A stretch of DNA of 36,826 bases from JBCDGZ01 sp038750655 (GTDB lineage Bacteria; Bacteroidota; Bacteroidia; Chitinophagales; Saprospiraceae): NCBI GenBank assembly GCA_038750655.1, contig JBCDGZ010000077.1, positions 1 through 36,826 of the forward strand. The letters are read 5' to 3'. This document shows positions 8,099 to 16,180 of the stretch, in pieces; position 1 is the first letter of the stretch; each line of letters starts with the position of its first letter. Under the pieces are notes generated by a model. It was not told where the DNA came from and did no database searches. It saw only the letters and a list, made by a program, of their open reading frames with translations. The position numbers were made by a program, and so were the translations under genes.

Positions 8099-8674
8099 TT
8101 AATAGGGTTTTTGTTGTTTCAACAAATCTTGCAGCAGCAATTTGGCTCTGCGATATTGAGTCTTTGAGGTAGAGGCCGTAATGCCGAGCAAATCGGCGAT
8201 TTCTTGGTGTCGATACCCTTCTAGCAAGTAGAGGGTGAAGACCAGTCGGCAGCCCTGCGGCAGCTCTTTAATCGCCTGGTGAATATCTGCCATCGACCAT
8301 TGAGGGCCTTCGGCATCCTCCCTTTCCTCCGTCAACCCCGTCGTCTGCTCCTCCAGCGTCGTCCAGCTTACCCGCTGCTGCTGCCGGATGAAATTAAGGG
8401 CTGTGTTGATGGTAATCCGCTTGATCCAGGCCCCCAGCGTCGACTGCCCTTTGAAGCGGTGCAGCTGACTAAAGACCTTGATAAAGCTCTCCTGAACAAT
8501 GTCTTCGGCATCCGCGGGCCGGCCTACCATGCGAACCACCCGATTATACATGGCTTGTAAATACCGCTCATAAAGCTGCCTCCGGGCCTTTTCGTTGCCC
8601 TGGATGCTCTCTTTGATGAGTTGCTGCTCTTTTGCGGAAGGGGTGTTCAAGCGTATGGTTTTTTCCAGGTACAT
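8099..8674 (-). CDS. RNA polymerase ECF-type sigma-70 factor
   Basis: A 191-residue ECF sigma factor. Region 2 is at about residues 20-90 (LYERYLQAMYNRVVRMVG, DAEDIVQESFIKVFSQLHRFKG, LGAWIKRITINTALNFIRQ), and region 4 at about 125-180 (IKELPQGCRLVFTLYLLEGYRHQEIADLLGITASTSKTQYRRAKLLLQ), with a short linker between. The ATG at 8674 is preferred; the longer frame would begin at a TTG (8695). It heads an apparent three-gene operon with a single-pass membrane protein and a repeat protein, the usual ECF/anti-sigma/target pattern in Bacteroidota. It probably autoregulates the operon, but I could not find a distinct repeated promoter. Confidence 0.95.
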   Translation of the reverse strand: MYLEKTIRLNTPSAKEQQLIKESIQGNEKARRQLYERYLQAMYNRVVRMVGRPADAEDIVQESFIKVFSQLHRFKGQSTLGAWIKRITINTALNFIRQQQRVSWTTLEEQTTGLTEEREDAEGPQWSMADIHQAIKELPQGCRLVFTLYLLEGYRHQEIADLLGITASTSKTQYRRAKLLLQDLLKQQKPY

Positions 8675-8850
8675 ATACTTTTTAGTGAAGCTCAAAAATT
8701 AACTTCCCTCTCTTCATTCATTTACTTCCTTCTCTATTTTGCTGAAGTCGGGAATTAATTATTTAAGCAGTGTCTAACCTGTTGTTTTCCTAAAGATGAA
8801 GGAAATAGAGAAAGGTTGGAAAGTCGTGGAATTTTTTTTGTCAACAATCG

Positions 8851-9456
8851 CTATTGCTCTTCCAGAAATCGTTGATAAACCTTCTTTCCCTCCACACTCA
8901 AATAGGGATACAGCAGTCGGTTCACCTGCTTGAGGTAAACTGCTTCGTCAAATTCGTTCCATTCATGACTTTGAAAGTAAAACATTCGAATCCCCACACT
9001 CAAGTCCATAATGTACTCCAAATCCTCCACCGAAAGCTGAGCGGCCAGATAGCCCTCTCGTTGCAGCTGGATCAACAATTTTAGCCATTGAGCACGTCGG
9101 GTCGTATTAAGTGCAGCGACCGTTTGGAAGAATTCAGGGTAAGCCCGCTTTAGCTCTACGTAGTCTTTGCTAAAGAATAGGTATTGGAGAGTGATGTTAA
9201 AACTGTGGGCTGGTAAGGTCAGGAAAAAAGTCAATAAGTTTTCCTGTTGATGGTAAAGGGTTTGTAGTTGGGCCAGCTTTTGGTTCATGTCCAAAAATAG
9301 CGCCGTAATTAGTTGTTCCTTATTGGCAAAATGGTAAGTGATGTTGCCATAGCTTTTATCCAGCTGTTTGGCAACCTCCCGAAGGGTGACATTTTTGGCC
9401 CCCAGCTGGTTGAACAGCAATCTTGCTCGCTCTTTTATGACATCTTTGGTTTTCAT
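8851..9456 (-). CDS. TetR/AcrR family transcriptional regulator
   Basis: A 201-residue regulator. The N-terminal HTH is clear (KERARLLFNQLGAKNVTLREVAKQLDKSYGNITYHFANKEQLITALF, residues about 8-55). The C-terminal half is helical, rich in aromatic residues, and of unknown ligand. It is divergent from the alpha/beta hydrolase at 9528, and the 71-bp gap contains a palindrome (9467-9484) overlapping the hydrolase promoter. This points strongly to repression of the hydrolase and probably of itself, with the hydrolase substrate or a related lipid/ester as inducer (inference). Confidence 0.92.
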   Translation of the reverse strand: MKTKDVIKERARLLFNQLGAKNVTLREVAKQLDKSYGNITYHFANKEQLITALFLDMNQKLAQLQTLYHQQENLLTFFLTLPAHSFNITLQYLFFSKDYVELKRAYPEFFQTVAALNTTRRAQWLKLLIQLQREGYLAAQLSVEDLEYIMDLSVGIRMFYFQSHEWNEFDEAVYLKQVNRLLYPYLSVEGKKVYQRFLEEQ

Positions 9457-9457
9457 A

Positions 9458-9489
9458 TTTGCTAATTTAGGCCATTTGGACTAATTTTG
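9458..9489 (+). promoter_or_regulatory. Bacteroidota-type promoter of the alpha/beta hydrolase gene
   Basis: TTTG at 9458-9461, a 20-bp spacer, then TAATTTTG at 9482-9489. This matches the Bacteroidota housekeeping consensus (TTTG, 19-21 bp, TAnnTTTG) exactly. Transcription would begin near 9496, leaving a leader of about 30 nt before the ATG at 9528. Confidence 0.75.
9467..9484. promoter_or_regulatory. Candidate TetR operator overlapping promoter
   Basis: TTAGgCCAttTGGaCTAA is symmetrical in 14 of 18 positions (TTAGnCCA facing TGGnCTAA). It occupies the spacer between the -33 and -7 elements of the hydrolase promoter and ends 11 bp from the divergent TetR start codon. A bound repressor would block both genes. 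A direct repeat CTAATTT (9462 and 9481) overlaps it. Confidence 0.6.
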
Positions 9490-9527
9490 TAGTCGATAAT
9501 TCCTCAAACCTAAAAATTTACGCCTAA

Positions 9528-10397
9528 ATGTCAACGCTTTATAAGAGCAAAGCTGCCCAATTCGCCATTTTTCAATTGTATGATGAAAAACTCAAAAGCC
9601 TGGATATTCCCTACCAAGAGATCGACGTCGATACGGTCTACGGTCGAACTCGAATCATCAAAACCGGCAATGAGCAAGGTCCAACAATCGTCCTGTTTCA
9701 CGGAATCAACGCCGGGGCGCCACTAGCCCTGGAAGCCGTCAAAGAGCTGCGGGAGCAATACCTATTGATCGCCATCGACACCATCGGGCAGGCGACCAAA
9801 AGTGCGGAGCACCCGCTGAGCATCAAGGATAACGCTTACGCCTTGTGGGCAGATGAGGTTTTGGAGCAGTTGGCGATCACTGAAGCCAATTTCATCGGCA
9901 TCTCCTACGGGGCATTTATCCTACAAAAGCTGATCACCTTCCGCCCCCAGCGGGTAGCCAAATGCATCTTCGTCGTCCCCGCAGGCTTAGTCAACGGCGC
10001 TTTGCTCCCCTCTTTCACCCAGCTTTCCTGGCCCCTGATGCGCTACCTCATCACCAAAAAAGACCACCACCTGCGCTCCTTCCTCCGCGCCTTTGTAGCT
10101 GAGGAGAATGATTTTATGTTCAGATTACAAAAGGCCCTTTTAGCAGGCGTAAATATAGATTATCGCCGCCCCGGGCTCCTCCAGGCTTCGGACGTCCACC
10201 ATTACAACAACCCCGTCTACCTAATTGTAGCCGACCAAGACATCTTCTTCCCCGGCCCCGCTGCTGCAAAGCGCGCCCAAGAGATTTTCCCAAATTTGCA
10301 GGAGGTTCATTTTCTTATCAATTCCCGACACATCCCTCACCGGAGTCAATTCGCTGAGATTCAAGGGAAGATTGTGGAGTGGGTGGGAGCGCCTTAA
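9528..10397 (+). CDS. Alpha/beta hydrolase
   Basis: A 289-residue cytoplasmic alpha/beta-fold hydrolase. The oxyanion region is VLFHGINAG (His59-Gly60), the nucleophile elbow is FIGISYGAF (Ser126), the acid is probably the Asp in VADQDIFFPG, and the catalytic His is in NSRHIPHRSQ near the end. There is no signal peptide. The substrate cannot be deduced; similar proteins are carboxylesterases or C-C bond hydrolases. It is driven by a textbook promoter (9458-9489) and faces a divergent TetR gene, which suggests inducible expression. It converges on the thioredoxin-like gene at 10557, with a palindromic element in between. Confidence 0.88.
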   Translation: MSTLYKSKAAQFAIFQLYDEKLKSLDIPYQEIDVDTVYGRTRIIKTGNEQGPTIVLFHGINAGAPLALEAVKELREQYLLIAIDTIGQATKSAEHPLSIKDNAYALWADEVLEQLAITEANFIGISYGAFILQKLITFRPQRVAKCIFVVPAGLVNGALLPSFTQLSWPLMRYLITKKDHHLRSFLRAFVAEENDFMFRLQKALLAGVNIDYRRPGLLQASDVHHYNNPVYLIVADQDIFFPGPAAAKRAQEIFPNLQEVHFLINSRHIPHRSQFAEIQGKIVEWVGAP

Positions 10398-10446
10398 GGG
10401 ACGGTTGACTGCGGCATGGCCATCCCTTCGGGGCCTTTGGCAGTTG

Positions 10447-10558
10447 GGTGGACGGTAGACGGTAGACGGCCGAACGCGAAGTTTTCTCACGTCAAAACCG
10501 TCTACCGTCCACCAGAGCGTCAAAGACGCCAATCGTTCACCAGAGCGCCAAAGGCGCT
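10447..10558. repeat. Palindromic intergenic element A
   Basis: Perfect 17-bp arms GGTGGACGGTAGACGGT (10447-10463) and its complement (10497-10513) enclose a 33-bp loop. They are followed by two similar units 28 bp apart, each starting ACCAGAGCG and forming a small hairpin with an AAA loop: GCGTC-AAA-GACGC (10517-10529) and AGCGCC-AAA-GGCGCT (10544-10558). It fills the gap between two convergent genes, and the last hairpin overlaps the stop of the thioredoxin-like gene, so it could end transcription from both sides. Element B at 21763-21888 has the same design. Confidence 0.65.
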
Positions 10559-11186
10559 ACTTCTTAGCAAGCCGCAACTGCGTCTTAATCGAGCAACCCA
10601 CCGCCTTGGTAAAGCAAGGGTTAGGCTCCTGGCCGTCGATCAAGGCATTGAGGGCATTCTCGAGATAGTTTTTTTGGACGCCGAAGGCATCTTGGGCGTT
10701 GTCGTCGATGGCGCCGGTGTAGCGAACGACGAGGTCTTTGTCGAGGAGAAAGACGTGGGGGGTGCGGGTAGCGCCGTACTGTGGGTAGACCTCCTGAGCT
10801 TTGTCTATGAGGTAAGGATAGGGGAAGCCCTTTTGATGTGCCCGTTGTTGCATCGCCGCGAAGCTGTCACCAGAGTTGACGAGCGGGTCATTGGGATTGA
10901 TGGCGATGACGGGATAGCGATTCCCGTACTTGTGGTGCAGGGCGATCAGGCGATCTTCGTACATCTGCGCATAGGGGCAGGTATTGCAGGTGAAGGTGAT
11001 GATAAAGCCTTCTACTTGGCCCCTCTGTTCTGACAAGGTGAAAGTACTGCCGTCTATATTGACAAGGCTAAAGTTGGGGGCGATGTCGCCAACTTCTAGC
11101 GAACCGCCTTTGCGAGTGGGAGAGGGATGAATGACAAAACTCATGCAGAGGGCCAAAATCAGGAAAAGCCCGAATAACTGTTTCAT
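10557..11186 (-). CDS. Exported thioredoxin-like (AhpC/TSA-type) protein
   Basis: A 209-residue exported redoxin. Residues 1-20 are a hydrophobic signal sequence. The thioredoxin-fold domain begins at VGDIAPNFSLVNIDGS (about 32) and carries CNTCPYA (Cys67, Cys70), the motif of a thioredoxin family common in Bacteroidota and Planctomycetes, followed by VIAINPNDP, PYLIDKAQEVYPQYGATRTPHVFLLD with the cis-Pro (TPHVF), and a conserved TKAVGCSIK tail. It probably acts as a thiol oxidoreductase or peroxidase in the periplasm. The TlpA-like gene lies 8 bp upstream on the same strand, so the two look like an operon for envelope thiol chemistry. Confidence 0.88.
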   Translation of the reverse strand: MKQLFGLFLILALCMSFVIHPSPTRKGGSLEVGDIAPNFSLVNIDGSTFTLSEQRGQVEGFIITFTCNTCPYAQMYEDRLIALHHKYGNRYPVIAINPNDPLVNSGDSFAAMQQRAHQKGFPYPYLIDKAQEVYPQYGATRTPHVFLLDKDLVVRYTGAIDDNAQDAFGVQKNYLENALNALIDGQEPNPCFTKAVGCSIKTQLRLAKK

Positions 11187-11194
11187 TGGTTTAG

Positions 11195-11713
11195 CTAATT
11201 AATATAGGGTTTAACAATTAAATGTAGAGATTCGAAATCTTCAAATGATTGTTCATGGAAACCGCGTTTATCTTTATTGTAGACGACCGTTGCAGGGATG
11301 GCTCCTGACCATCTTGGGTCGACCTTATCAATCCAAGAGTTAGCGGCAGGATCATCCAGCAGAATAACCGGAGGTTCCAACTGGTGTTTGTTTATAAATG
11401 GGATGAGTTTTTTATCAATCTGTTTTACAAAATCCAGGCTGATGAGGAGGACTTTGAATTTTTTGTTCTTGTACTTTTCGTGAAGCTGTACAAAATAAGG
11501 CAATTCTGCTACACAAGGCTTGCACCAGGTTGCCCAGAAGTTAATGACATAGGTCGTATCATTACTTTTGTGGAACAGATGCTCAAGAGCAGCAAAATCG
11601 GATTGTGGTACCGATTCGACATCTTTCCATTCCTGTGATGATTGTGCCTGGTTACAGCCCACTAGCCATAGCATTGTCAGCCACAGCAGAGGCATTATTC
11701 TGTTTGTTGTCAT
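11195..11713 (-). CDS. TlpA-like thioredoxin lipoprotein
   Basis: A 172-residue protein with a lipoprotein signal (LWLVGC, lipidated Cys20) and a TlpA/ResA-type thioredoxin domain: INFWATWCKPCVAELP (Cys64, Cys67), a LLISLDFVKQ strand, a central insertion, and a cis-Pro region (GAIPATVVYNKDKR). Such proteins reduce disulfides in the periplasm, for example in cytochrome c maturation. It is first in a two-gene unit with the redoxin at 10557 (8-bp gap), consistent with joint expression. No cytochrome maturation gene is nearby, so the target is unknown. Confidence 0.9.
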   Translation of the reverse strand: MTTNRIMPLLWLTMLWLVGCNQAQSSQEWKDVESVPQSDFAALEHLFHKSNDTTYVINFWATWCKPCVAELPYFVQLHEKYKNKKFKVLLISLDFVKQIDKKLIPFINKHQLEPPVILLDDPAANSWIDKVDPRWSGAIPATVVYNKDKRGFHEQSFEDFESLHLIVKPYIN

Positions 11714-11809
11714 TAATCCTTTAAAATCTTCGACTACTCTTGTGTTTCAAAATCTATCATTAGAAAAACCAATATTCCCCAGGGGTATTTTTGTTTTTCC
11801 TTAATGGTG

Positions 11810-11829
11810 TATCCACAGTATTTGTCGAA
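11810..11829. repeat. Dispersed 20-bp motif, copy 2
   Basis: TATCCACAGTATTTGTCGAA, 19 of 20 bases identical to 31-50, in the same orientation. It sits 9 bases beyond the stop codon (11839) of the minus-strand outer-membrane-like gene, mirroring the position of copy 1 beyond the TetR gene. Confidence 0.5.
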
Positions 11830-11838
11830 AAGGGTTCA

Positions 11839-12366
11839 CTAAAGCCTAAATCCTAGATGTGCGCCCAGGAGATAGACGGTGTTGTCACTTTCGTAGCGCT
11901 GCAATAGGGCTCGGCCGCCGATTAGCCACTGGTCGCTGAGAAAAACATCGTAACTCAGGTGGAGGCTAATACCTGGCTTAAAGGCGCTGCTTCGGGTGGC
12001 TCGCGTGGAATCAAGTATCCAGTTGTCGTCGAAAAAACGACCGCTTAGACCTGCGCCGGCTTTGAGCTGCTGCCGATCGTCATTGATGAAGGCATAAGCA
12101 CCTTCCAATCCAACACTGAAAGTCTGAAGCTGTTGATCGCTCAGGGTGTCGGTGCGGTTGACGAGGCCGTAGCTCGCGCTTACATTGATGAACAGGGGAT
12201 TATAGAAGGTTTTTGAGAAGGTACCATAGATGGAGCTGCCTGACAGCTTTTCTACGGAGAAGCGACTATAACTATAGCCAAGATTTATCGAGCCTCGATC
12301 TCTTTGTGCACTCAAGCTAGAGGCCGTACTCAGTAGCAAAGTTAATACAGCTACCCATCTTATCAT
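11839..12366 (-). CDS. Small outer-membrane beta-barrel-like protein
   Basis: A 175-residue protein with a signal peptide (1-20, cleavage near SLSAQ). The mature part is made of alternating polar/hydrophobic stretches with aromatic ends (SINLGYSYSRFSVEKL, FINVSASYGLVNRT, SLHLSYDVFLSDQWLIGGRALLQRY) and ends LGAHLGFRL, with the final residue hydrophobic but not the aromatic typical of BAM signals. This fits an 8-strand barrel similar to OmpW/outer membrane protein beta-barrel families. No specific function can be given. A TAnnTTTG-type box lies 22 bp upstream of the start. Confidence 0.65.
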   Translation of the reverse strand: MIRWVAVLTLLLSTASSLSAQRDRGSINLGYSYSRFSVEKLSGSSIYGTFSKTFYNPLFINVSASYGLVNRTDTLSDQQLQTFSVGLEGAYAFINDDRQQLKAGAGLSGRFFDDNWILDSTRATRSSAFKPGISLHLSYDVFLSDQWLIGGRALLQRYESDNTVYLLGAHLGFRL

Positions 12367-12387
12367 AAGGTCAAAATCACTTTAACA

Positions 12388-12395
12388 CAAATCTA
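12388..12395 (-). promoter_or_regulatory. Possible -7 promoter box of the outer-membrane-like gene
   Basis: Read on the minus strand, TAGATTTG matches TAnnTTTG and lies 22 bp upstream of the ATG at 12366. I find no convincing TTTG at the -33 position. Confidence 0.35.
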
Positions 12396-12459
12396 ATATA
12401 AAAATTTAATGCATAAGCATTTTTTTACAAGAATTATGCTGGAAATTTTGATGGCGGCA

Positions 12460-15400
12460 TTATTGCTTAAAGATTTTTTCGATGCGCTGTCGGCCTGCCG
12501 GGTCGATTAGGCGGACCAGATAGATGCCAGCCGGGTAGCCCTCCAGCACAACCTTGGTAATCGTACTGCTGGTGAAGCCTTGCTGCAGCGTTTTTCCAAA
12601 ACCATCCATCACCTCCAACTGCCAGCCAGCCACTGTTCCTCGGATCAGCACATTGTCTCGGGTGGGGTTGGGATAAAATTGTAGCGCGGCTTGCTGCGAC
12701 AGGTCGACGCTGACGATATTGGAGAATTCGTACTGCTCGTCCCAATCGATTTGCTTAAGCCGGTAGTAGGCAAGGCCCTTGATGGTATTTTTGTCGACAA
12801 ATTGGTATTGTCGAGAGTTGGTCGAAAAGCCGGCCCCCGCCTGGAAGCCCAGCGTTGTCCAATTCAGCCCGTCGGCAGAGCGCTGAATATCGAAACCCTG
12901 GTTGTTTTGCTCACTGCTGGTGGTCCATTCCAACAAAACTTCCTCCTCTTCGACCACATGGGCCTTGAAGTTTAGCAAGGTAACGGGCAGAGGATTCTGT
13001 ACCTCGGTACCCAGCTCCGCAATGCGGCTATCGTCGAGGTCAGCACGGAAGGCCCGGATGCGAATTTGCTGCTCACCGTCCCAGAGGATGGGAGCGAGGT
13101 ATTCTTCGCTGCTCAGCGTAGGGACGCTGCCATCGAGGGTATAATGGAGACTGGCATTCGGTGTCCAGCTGGAGAGGCTGACCTGGATGTTGGAGGGCGA
13201 AAGGGTGTCCAATGCAATGATGGGCATCCCCGCGCGGCCGATGTTGAAGCCCGTTAAGATTTGTGCTTCAGGATGGTAGTAGCGGTCGAAAAAGTGCTCT
13301 TCGTTGCCGTAGATTTGCCAGAGGCTTTCCAGCTGGTTGAGGATAGGCATATAGGTGTTATCGTAGTCTATGACATCCGGGCTGCCCCGGCCTCCCCAGA
13401 CCAGCGCGATGAGGTATTTATCGACGCCATTGGCTCCGGCCCAGGCATCGCCCTTGGTGACGCCGAAGGCGTTGGCGCGGCGATATTGTCCCATGACATA
13501 GCGGGCCCAGGCCCAGTCGGCTCCGGCGGCGGCTACGGCATTTTCGCCCATGTAGGTGCTGGTGGCGTAGGTGTAGATGAAGGGGCGGAAGGAGGCCGCC
13601 GATACGGCGGACTGAGGATAGCTGTCGTGTATGATGATATTACCATTGGGGAATACTTCTCCCCTTAAGCGACGCATCGCCTCGTAGGCGGACAGCCAAT
13701 CGTCCTGGGCCATCCCATCCGAGTAGATGGCCCCCATCCCGTAGGTGTCTCGCCAGCGCCTGATTTCATTGACCCATTCCTGCGCATCGCGGCTGTAGTA
13801 AAACCACTGGCTGAAGTAGGCCGACCACTGATCGCCCTCGGCAGTGATGGCATCCATATGCGGTTGGTAGGGCACATTTTCCCTGATCTCATAACGTTCT
13901 CCAAAACTCATGGCCCAGCCTCGCTGATTGATGTTCCAGAGGATCCAATTGTCCACATACGGCGGATTATCGTAATCCAACGAAAAGTTATAATCGCTTA
14001 GTGCCCATTGGTAATCAAAGGATTTAGCCCAGTCGTAGGGGCGGCAGGGGAAGATGGAAAGGAACAGCCGCTCACCGGGGCGAACGCCGGCTGAGGCTTT
14101 CCAGCCCGGGGCTGCCGCTCCAGTCGTTGTCAAATCCTCGGCGGAGAGCCCTTCGAAGGAGAGGCCAGTGGTGAGCAAGCTCAGTTGAGGGGTCAACCCC
14201 GTTCCTTTAGGGGTATGTATATTGGCGGTGAATCCACCGAAATCATCCTGAGAAAATAAATCGCCGCCCGTTTTTCGATTAAAATCTCCTCCAATCAAGC
14301 TTTCTATCTCCACCGTTGTATTGGCGTGTGGACTGATGACCAGAAGACCATCCATCTGCACACCGATAGTTAGATCATTGCCTACCAAAATCACTTCCGA
14401 GTTATTCTGGCTGGATACACTTAAGCCGGACAGCGGTAGATTGCGAACCTGGCTAAGGTCGCGAGGATAGTCGATGCGTTGGCGAGCCGTTAGGGTATTG
14501 GCCAATTTATCAAAAATAAAAACGGCACTCGTGACCGTCACCACGATGCTGTCGTTAACCTCCGATACAGATTCTACTTTGATGGGGAGAGTGCCAGCAC
14601 CACCGGGAAAAGCCACCCCTGCTCCCGGAGCAAAGGGCTGCAGCGGCACGACGGGTAGTTCGATAAAGGCCAAATCTGCAATTTCAAAACTCACATTATC
14701 ATCGAAGCCCGGCCCGAACTCATGTACCCCCAGGAATACATTAACGAAATCGTAGGGATCGGCCCAGTGTGGATCGAAACGCCAAGTCCAGCGTTCCCAG
14801 CCGTCCGGGCCGCTCGTCACTGCGGGCATACCGCCGTAGCGCCCGCCGGAGGAAATCTCTCCGCTGCTATCAGCTCCGTGTAAGCCGATATTGAATTCCC
14901 AGGTTTCCCGGGGAAAATCACTTCGAATCAAAGCACTGGCCTCATAGGTACGATTAGCTTTAAACGGAAAGCTCTTGGCCGAAAAAAGGCGGGCATCGGC
15001 CTCATCCATCTCATTAGATACCTCAAATTTATAGGTAGCAATATTCTGATAAACCGGGCGGTAGCGCAAGGAGGCACTACCGGAGTTCCTAAAGGCAATC
15101 CCTGGCTGCCGAAAATCTCCGCAGGGCAGCCGAAGCACCGTACCTCCATGTGTCTCCGGAGTCAATAAATCCAAAAAGCCCTGCGGGGCCGTCGGCAGAT
15201 TGCTCGGCACTGGAACGCTGACCTGAAAATTATCTATCATGCAGCGACCACTAAAGGCAGACCCCCAGTTGAAAAAGGCCCCGGCATACCCCACGCCTGT
15301 AGCTCTTGAGATACCCGCAACCACACCATAGTCATTACCATCAACCGATAAACGCAGGGTATTATTCGTCAAGTCGATCACGGCTTCGAAGCGGTACCAA

Positions 15401-15936
15401 GTCCCCAAAGCAAAACTATTGGCCGGAAAAGGCGGAGCCAGCCAGCCTCGATAATCGCCCGTAGCAGGGTCGTAGTCCAAAATCCCCGGGCTAAAGCTAT
15501 TGCCATTGAAGCGAAAGCCAATGTCGGCAAAGCTATTGTCGCTATCATCATAACACCTCAAAAAGGCAAAGCCATTCTGCGGTTGTCCTGCTGCTGCCAT
15601 AAAATCAAAGCTCACCCGTACGGTATCCACAGTAACGATTCCACTGTTGAGCAAACCCTCAAAGTCCAGGAGCCGAAAGCCCCCCGCCGTTGGCACCTCC
15701 ACCTCGACAACTTTCCCCGCCGCCGTACTATTCCCAACATTACCCATTAGGGCTTTGACTTGCATCGTACTGGCAACATCACCCGCCAGCGTAGAGGGCT
15801 TCGTACCTCCTCCCCATTGAGTCTCGGGAAGCTGATCAATAGTATCGTCCTCAAAATCTACAGCCGTGCTGATGACTTGAGCAAAGGAGAATTGTACAAC
15901 AAAAAGCAGGAAAATGGGAAGTAAAGCTTTAGCCAT
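12460..15936 (-). CDS. Large T9SS-secreted glycosidase-like protein
   Basis: A 1158-residue multidomain secreted protein. Order: signal peptide (1-19); a concanavalin/LamG-like domain (about 25-245, FRLLDFEGLL to MIDNFQVSVP); a second carbohydrate-binding-like module (about 260-430); a beta-sandwich and (beta/alpha)-barrel region (about 440-900) with WYRF-type aromatics, GWAMSFGERYEIRENVPY, WFYYSRDAQEWVNEIRRW and MGAIYSDGM (near 737), where the Asp at the end of a strand is a candidate nucleophile as in clan GH-D barrels; a chitobiase C-terminal-like domain (about 925-975, LHYTLDGSVPTLSSEEYLAP); a fibronectin-like linker typical of Saprospiraceae (LLNFKAHVVEEEEVLLEWTT); and a T9SS type A sorting domain (from about 1082, LQFYPNPTRDN). 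It probably attacks a polysaccharide or glycoconjugate outside the cell; family not assigned. Confidence 0.75.
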   Translation of the reverse strand: MAKALLPIFLLFVVQFSFAQVISTAVDFEDDTIDQLPETQWGGGTKPSTLAGDVASTMQVKALMGNVGNSTAAGKVVEVEVPTAGGFRLLDFEGLLNSGIVTVDTVRVSFDFMAAAGQPQNGFAFLRCYDDSDNSFADIGFRFNGNSFSPGILDYDPATGDYRGWLAPPFPANSFALGTWYRFEAVIDLTNNTLRLSVDGNDYGVVAGISRATGVGYAGAFFNWGSAFSGRCMIDNFQVSVPVPSNLPTAPQGFLDLLTPETHGGTVLRLPCGDFRQPGIAFRNSGSASLRYRPVYQNIATYKFEVSNEMDEADARLFSAKSFPFKANRTYEASALIRSDFPRETWEFNIGLHGADSSGEISSGGRYGGMPAVTSGPDGWERWTWRFDPHWADPYDFVNVFLGVHEFGPGFDDNVSFEIADLAFIELPVVPLQPFAPGAGVAFPGGAGTLPIKVESVSEVNDSIVVTVTSAVFIFDKLANTLTARQRIDYPRDLSQVRNLPLSGLSVSSQNNSEVILVGNDLTIGVQMDGLLVISPHANTTVEIESLIGGDFNRKTGGDLFSQDDFGGFTANIHTPKGTGLTPQLSLLTTGLSFEGLSAEDLTTTGAAAPGWKASAGVRPGERLFLSIFPCRPYDWAKSFDYQWALSDYNFSLDYDNPPYVDNWILWNINQRGWAMSFGERYEIRENVPYQPHMDAITAEGDQWSAYFSQWFYYSRDAQEWVNEIRRWRDTYGMGAIYSDGMAQDDWLSAYEAMRRLRGEVFPNGNIIIHDSYPQSAVSAASFRPFIYTYATSTYMGENAVAAAGADWAWARYVMGQYRRANAFGVTKGDAWAGANGVDKYLIALVWGGRGSPDVIDYDNTYMPILNQLESLWQIYGNEEHFFDRYYHPEAQILTGFNIGRAGMPIIALDTLSPSNIQVSLSSWTPNASLHYTLDGSVPTLSSEEYLAPILWDGEQQIRIRAFRADLDDSRIAELGTEVQNPLPVTLLNFKAHVVEEEEVLLEWTTSSEQNNQGFDIQRSADGLNWTTLGFQAGAGFSTNSRQYQFVDKNTIKGLAYYRLKQIDWDEQYEFSNIVSVDLSQQAALQFYPNPTRDNVLIRGTVAGWQLEVMDGFGKTLQQGFTSSTITKVVLEGYPAGIYLVRLIDPAGRQRIEKIFKQ

Positions 15937-16111
15937 AATTGGGGAATTATGAATAGTGTTAAAATGGTCGGTCTATGTCTGGGCGATCAGCTGCTTTATG
16001 ACCCTGAAAGGATGGGATAGTGGTTGTAGGCGATTATATAGCAATTTAGATTGATAAATATATCCTTTTTTTAGAGAAAAAGTAAAAATCCAATTTTAAA
16101 AAATCGTAAAG

Positions 16112-16148
16112 AAAAAAAGGGCCACTCCCGCCTTAGTGGCGAGAGTAG
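16112..16148 (-). terminator. Rho-independent terminator of the DUF2911 gene
   Basis: On the minus strand, CTCTCGCC-ACTAA-GGCGGGAG (8 bp including one T-G pair), or alternatively GCCACT with AGTGGC, is followed by GGCCC and then seven T residues. It lies 30-70 bp past the stop at 16181, where a terminator is expected. Confidence 0.75.
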
Positions 16149-16180
16149 ACCCAGCGATAAGGGAGTAGTATTTAAAGAGG

